NCBI GenBank assembly: GCA_942486035.1 | Contig: CALNXK010000009.1 | Location: 207,001 to 271,000 of the forward strand | DNA length: 64,000 nucleotides | Direction of reading: 5' to 3' | From: Porites lobata | Lineage: Eukaryota; Cnidaria; Anthozoa; Scleractinia; Poritidae | Shown here: one piece after another, positions 59,068-64,000 of the stretch | Layout: every line of letters starts with the position of its first letter | Numbering within the stretch: the stretch's first letter is position 1 | Notes under the pieces: generated by a model | The model's input: the letters and a program-made list of their open reading frames with translations, nothing else | Told to the model about the DNA's origin: nothing | Database searches by the model: none | Translations under genes and position numbers: made by a program

Positions 59068-59110
59068 CTTTAACTTGACGTTTCGTATGTTCCAACAAAC
59101 ATCTTCAGAA
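59068..59110 (-). ncRNA. Second hammerhead-like core, probably degenerate
   Basis: Minus strand: CUGAAGA-U-GUUUGUU-GG-AACAUAC-GAAAC, the same core and extra U as at 48044-47992. Stem II sequences differ but still pair (again with one U-U mismatch at the same step). Stem I is poor and the cleavage triplet would be GUU. Likely a relic of the same retroelement family. Confidence 0.35.
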
Positions 59111-59353
59111 GAAATTACCACAACGCCACATGTGGGTTGAGTTGTTGTGGGTTCTCTCCCTTGCTCTGAGAGGTTTTTCTCTGGGTACTCCGGTTTTCCC
59201 CTCTCCTTAAAAGCCAACAGTTCCAAATCCAATTCGATCTGGAACACATAGACACGTTTCAACGAGTTTCCTAAGAACTCCTAAGTGCTCCTTGGGTAAA
59301 CAACTTCAATTACAATTATTAAATTTACAATGTAGAATACGTTACACCTCTTA

Positions 59354-59532
59354 GGGCCTGTTTACATGGAGGTGGGGGAACCCATATAGGTGAGGTAACA
59401 TGCGGCGGGTCACCCCACCTATCATGTAAACGTGATCAAATTAAAATGAGAGATTATGTGGACAGGCGGGTTACCCACCAAAGCGGGTTAACTCACCTGC
59501 CTGGGCTCTCCCACCTCCATGTAAACAGGCCC
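59354..59532. mobile_element. 179-bp MITE, TTA-flanked (PIF/Harbinger type)
   Basis: GGGCCTGTTTACATGGAGGT faces ACCTCCATGTAAACAGGCCC, perfect over at least 20 bp. TTA at 59351-59353 and 59533-59535. Confidence 0.9.
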
Positions 59533-60514
59533 TTATTCATCTCAGGCGGCGTGCATGTGGTCACTGAATGAGAGTCTTTTTTTCTACGTGGTTCTTTTAC
59601 GTTCAGTAGAGTCAGTCGAATTACACGTAAGTGTACGGTCTAACCAATTGTAAATGTGAAACAAAGTCAGCACCTTCTCCTCAGTTATTTTAAAGCTGTG
59701 TTCACAATATACCGAATAGGGCTTCTATTCACGTATAAGAATGGTTTCGGTGCGCAGTGAAACTCCGTCGCGTAGATCTCGAAAGAGGAGTGTCACATAT
59801 TGGAAAGGAATGGTTCTGGTGCGGCGTAAACAAAACCTTGTGGTAGGAGCAAGGACTGGCTGAGACGCAAATCTTAAACTGGGACTGTCCAAATTCATTC
59901 ACATAGTTAGACCGTCACGTGACCAGAAGAAACAAAGGAGAGCGTTTACATAATAAAATTGGGGTTTGGGACACCAACATGGCCGCCGTGATGGCACATT
60001 GGTCTGGTCGGGAATCGAACTCGGGCTTACTGAGAACAATATAACAGATGACAAATAGACTCCTTATATAATCAGGACTAGAAAATGAAACAGTGAGAGT
60101 ATTTTGTTTATATTATGATTCATTGACTAGCCCGTCGCAAAAATTCGTGTCTTTAGCTATTCGCTTGTGAGCAGTCGCAATCTTTGATTTGTTAGTAAAC
60201 CAGAGGAAGAACGACCGGCGAAGTAAGCATAGGGCTTGTAAATTAAGAAACTGACTTCTTTTGGTTCTCCACACTGATTCAAGTGTTTTCTGTTTCCTAA
60301 AAAAAATATGTAAAAAAAAAAACCAACGAATTGTTGTACCTGTGCAACAACAAAACGGATGGCAATAAGGGCTATACCTTTTCCTATGCTTACGATATTC
60401 CCATAGATGTTCCTGAAATTCTCAGGCATACTTGTATTGCAAGACTGAGATGACGCCATTGCGGTTACGTTAAAGGACAAAAAGAATTCTGCACCAAAAA
60501 ATAATTATACCAAC

Positions 60515-62575
60515 CTGTATATTTTACAGTCCGGCCATTGCGTGCCCGCTGATGACGGTTCAGCGGACCAGCTTCCGTCCTCGTTGCATACATAGTATTC
60601 AGCAGCAAGGTATGTGACGTCATAACCTTGGTTACACTTGAGTTGACATCGTACTGCCTGACTATTCCTTTCCTTTTCGCAGTCCAGTACACCATTTTTC
60701 GGAGCAGGAACGCTCTGGCATTTTAGTTCTTTGTAGAATGACAAGGAAAGTAAATCTTTATTATCATTTTGAACATAAATCTCCTTATTCCAAATACACC
60801 TCTCCTTTTGGAACGCCTAGCTCTATTCAAGAGACACCTTTTAATAAGGGGACACAAAACTTTGTCCCTGAAAAATGAACACATAATTTTTGTAACTGTT
60901 ACCTCTATTGAACGAACATCTCCATCTCGATTCAAGGGAAAGGGTCACTTTTTCTGGGCCCCTTTCAGAGGGCACCTCGACTCTCAAAGCGTGACGGACC
61001 ACAAAGAGCACAAGTCACAATGATGACAGCTTTCACAACATGAACTATCTCACTTAAAGCGATGTACTGCACTTGTGGGAATTCAACTCACAATATCGCT
61101 TAGAAAAGCTCATCTCGATTCTTTATACATTATCTAGCTGCTTCAAATAATTATGACTGCAGCAGTTTCCGAGGCAGAATAATAAAATTATTGACTTTGT
61201 TGGCTAATCATTAAAAAACCCCGGAAGAGAGGTGTCGATCCTCTCTATTCAAGGGATACTTGCCTCGGTCCGATGGGTGTCCCCTGAGTAGAGGTTCTAC
61301 TGTATCACAGACAAAGGTTCACAGTCCAGTTTTGTTCAAACTTAAGGTACGGAAAAAAGGGGGACAGAAAGCGTGCAACATATCTTGCAACATTGCTGCA
61401 AAACGTGTTGAATAGAGATGTTGCTCGTATTATCACCCACATTAAACCTGTCTTGCAACTAATCAGGGCCGGGTTGTTCGAAGCTGGGTTAAGGTAACCC
61501 ACGGTTAGTGCGAAATTTGAACTCGGATATAAGAGCTTAAAAAGCAAATTCAGTTTAATTCTCTTTGCCTACAATTTGATGACTGGATACTCTAAAGAGA
61601 ATAGAGAAAATTATCCGATAGTGAGCTTTTGATAAAAGGAAAAAGAAACCTGGGTTAAAATTTAACCCCAGGTTAGCGCTAACCGGCGTTCGAACAACTG
61701 GGCCCAGGTTGTTAACAGGTTTGAACGTAGGTTGGTAAAACGCGCAACATCGCTATTCAACCTGTTATGCAGCAATGTTGCAAGAAAAGTTGCACGTTTT
61801 TTGTTGCCCGTTTTTCCGTACCTTTACAAGACGAAGCTTTAAAACGAATTTTTGGGTGCTAACGAGACTAAATGAAATGAGACTTATTGACTTAATTGTC
61901 CGATTGTCTACGCCCCCTTGAAACACCGAAACTATACTAACAGCAATTGAGATATTTTAAACTCCATTGAGTTGAGATGGGAATCATTGCTAAAGGAAAC
62001 AATACCGCAGACATTTTGAAAATGAAAAAGGACGGATTGATTCTGTCGGCACCTCTATGTCAGTACATTTCATCGATCTAATGCTTAATAAATCTACTCG
62101 TACACCTAATTTTCCAGTAAAGAACTCTAAAGCCTTTTCGATTTTTCCGGATAAACGCACCCTACTTTTTCTTTATGCATGTTCAGTTTTTTTTAAAATC
62201 AATATTTCTGGAAAGTGTAAGGCAAGGTAAGATTTTGCGCCTTAAGTTAAGGAAACTGGTACGTATCTCGTGGTTTGAAGACAAAACGAACTATTTTGCT
62301 AGTTAATAATGCAAACAATTGATCAAATTTAAATGCAAGAGACTGCTGGGGCGGTGCGTCATATTCATCGCTAGTGGACTAAGTGGAATCCTGTCACGAT
62401 TAGTGTGGTTTACAGTAAGTTAAATTCAAGTTATAGCGGCCACTCTCTGAGAAGTTTTAATAAGACATAGACACCAGACACAAGCGAAATCTCAATACCT
62501 ACCGCTGAATTTGACTTTGGCCGACCAACATGCTGCAACGATGCACGAGAAAAGAAACAAGGCTTTAAAATACAT
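60515..62575 (-). CDS. Secreted sushi (CCP) domain protein, 5' two exons
   Basis: Exon 1 (62575-62503) encodes a signal peptide, MYFKALFLFSCIVAACWSAK. Exon 2 (60728-60515) joins in phase 1 and encodes one CCP module starting ELKCQSVPAPKNGVLDCE, with LKCNQGYDV, YYVC, DGSW and WPDCK: six cysteines and the Trp in the usual order. CCP modules bind proteins or carbohydrates in extracellular and complement-type molecules. Exon 2 ends phase 2 at a GTTGGT donor. Downstream exons are uncertain: 60453-60403 is open in the required phase, and a possible exon starts at 60299 after TTTTTTTAG. The protein may be short or continue with other modules. Confidence 0.7.
60769..61306. mobile_element. Degraded MITE in sushi intron 1
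   Basis: The right end GGTGTCCCCTGAGTAGAGGT then TCTACTGTA is typical of CAGTAGAACCTCTATTC-type MITEs. The left half shows only scattered related words (TCTATTCAAGAGACACC). Intervening ORFs are non-coding. Confidence 0.45.
61466..61705. mobile_element. GGGCCCAGTTGTTC-family MITE, copy 3
   Basis: GGGCCGGGTTGTTCGAAGCT to CGTTCGAACAACTGGGCCC, in sushi intron 1. Confidence 0.72.
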
Positions 62576-64000
62576 CTTTTGAATCAAGTAGTGTAGTACT
62601 TTGAACAGTACTGAAGCTTTGATCGACACGGCCGCTTTTAAACCAACGCTTTACAATTTAGGCAATCGCGTGAAAGGAAACCAGTTGATCTGTTTTTTTG
62701 CGCATGAAAGTGTCTCAATCCATCATCTCCTGAATAATGCGATTTTATCTCCCCGTTATTGCTGTTTGAATTAAAATAATACGATATAGTTTTTCATTAG
62801 TTGTAGGCATTATAACAAACACATCATTCATCGTGTAAACATATCCAGAAAATGACTCATAAAAAAGCTATAGAACTTGGTTTTTCCTTTACGAACTATA
62901 TTTACATTTCCGCAGGTGGAATCAAAGTATTGTTGACTTCCGTAGAACAAAGTTCTACAACTAAATTTGTTCACTGTTTTAGTACGTTGGTTTGCCCCAG
63001 CAGTCGAGCGAGAGACGCAACTCAGAATCACATTTTTCCGTGCCAATTTTTGGCTCGTGATCATGCCTTCCGTTGATATGGCCAAAGGTTTTGTTTTTCT
63101 TTTCCTGTGGAAAGTAGAAAACGAATAAAATTTCATAAATGAACACCTGACAGGTGAAACAACTACAATTCTGATCCGTTGCTTCTTTGCAATTTTGGAT
63201 TTGGTTGAATTCGTGACCAAGTGGCCAGTTACTCACCTTATGTTATGGATTTTTGTCGTTGCTGCATGTGTGTTGAAACGAAAGTTAGACCAACCCAGCC
63301 ATACCCATGTACTCTAACACTGTTACTTTTTTAGGAATAAAATCTTACTTCACGGCCAAAAGCGACAAAATAAACCTGGCCATGAAAAGAAAGAAAAGTT
63401 TACAAACATCGCTTTTTACGCACAAAATATGGCAAAGTTTTTATTTTTGCCTCATGTTGGTGAAATCGGAACCCGATTGGTCGAACTGAGGGAGTTTCCA
63501 ACTGCGTAACGCTCCTCGATATTTCGGAAAAGTCGCGGGGATATCCTCATGCACTTTTTAATCTCCCCTAAATAACCGACAAAGAACCATTTATTGTCAG
63601 GCAGTAGGAGCTTGATATGTTTCTTCTAAGTACCGTTTAAGTCAAATCTAGCTTCTCGTTAGCATTTCTCGTACGATAAACTTATACTGTGTAAGGAACG
63701 AGCAGGACAGGTAATCCCGATGTCCAACACAAAATCGCACGTTGATTTCATTATTTTAAAGAAAAGAACTATTTCATAGTTTTCATAATTTATTCATACT
63801 ACAACAAATGACAGAAAAGTCTAAAAACGTGGTCTTTAATAAAATGTATCCTAAATACGTTTAATATTTATTTTACTGAAGGTTTTGTTGGACGAGATTC
63901 TGAACACCTGCCAAACAACACCCGCTGCCTTTATTCATGTTTTCCTGTTTATAAGCCCTGGGAAATATCAAATGAGGTATAGTACATACGCTGACAAGCC
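62576..64000. other. Upstream flank of the sushi gene to window end
   Basis: Overlapping ORFs on both strands near 62828-63236 have no domain. No promoter motif stands out and no transposon ends were seen. Confidence 0.4.

Noticed and set aside
60001..60040. tRNA-like B box (GAGTTCGATTCCC) on the minus strand
   Set aside because: No A box or cloverleaf at the right distance; probably a worn SINE fragment or chance.

Overview
The window is nuclear DNA of an intron-rich, repeat-rich animal. Coding exons are short, introns have GT-AG ends, and the spacers and introns are full of tiny foldback transposons. Penelope-like and tyrosine-recombinase-type retroelement debris is also present. Gene content and repeat style fit an anthozoan cnidarian, most likely a stony coral; that is inference and no species can be named. 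There are no operons, CRISPR arrays or rRNA genes. The one tRNA-like sequence is the head of a SINE.

Layout. 0-10 kb is retroelement territory: an unrecognised acidic ORF, a broken DIRS/Ngaro-like element flanked by 249-bp direct repeats, and a Penelope-like element whose 3' end is duplicated in inverted orientation. 10-24 kb carries no gene I can call with confidence, but many MITEs, a minisatellite invaded by a MITE, a 60-bp tandem duplication and a near-loopless palindrome. 24.4-32.7 kb holds a complete seven-exon ALDH9A1-type aldehyde dehydrogenase (+, 523 aa) whose TATA-containing upstream region is tandemly duplicated. 34.8-42.6 kb holds a complete four-exon CTR-type copper transporter (-, 231 aa). 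44.3-54.1 kb holds a complete fourteen-exon MFSD5-type transporter (-, 448 aa). 57.6-58.1 kb is a promethin/LDAF1-like hairpin membrane protein (+, 177 aa). 60.5-62.6 kb is the 5' part of a secreted sushi-domain protein (-).

The four main gene models were assembled by hand. In each, reading frame and splice phase are continuous across all listed junctions, and family motifs appear in the expected order. ALDH9 and the copper transporter converge. The copper and MFSD5 (molybdate-type) transporters lie head-to-tail 1.7 kb apart on the same strand.

The most interesting non-gene signals are: a 53-nt hammerhead-ribozyme-like sequence in sense orientation inside intron 8 of the MFSD5 gene, with a second locus showing a compensating stem II; a group of 74-159 bp foldback elements with 8-bp target duplications; a piggyBac-type MITE nested in another MITE; and the duplicated ALDH9 promoter.
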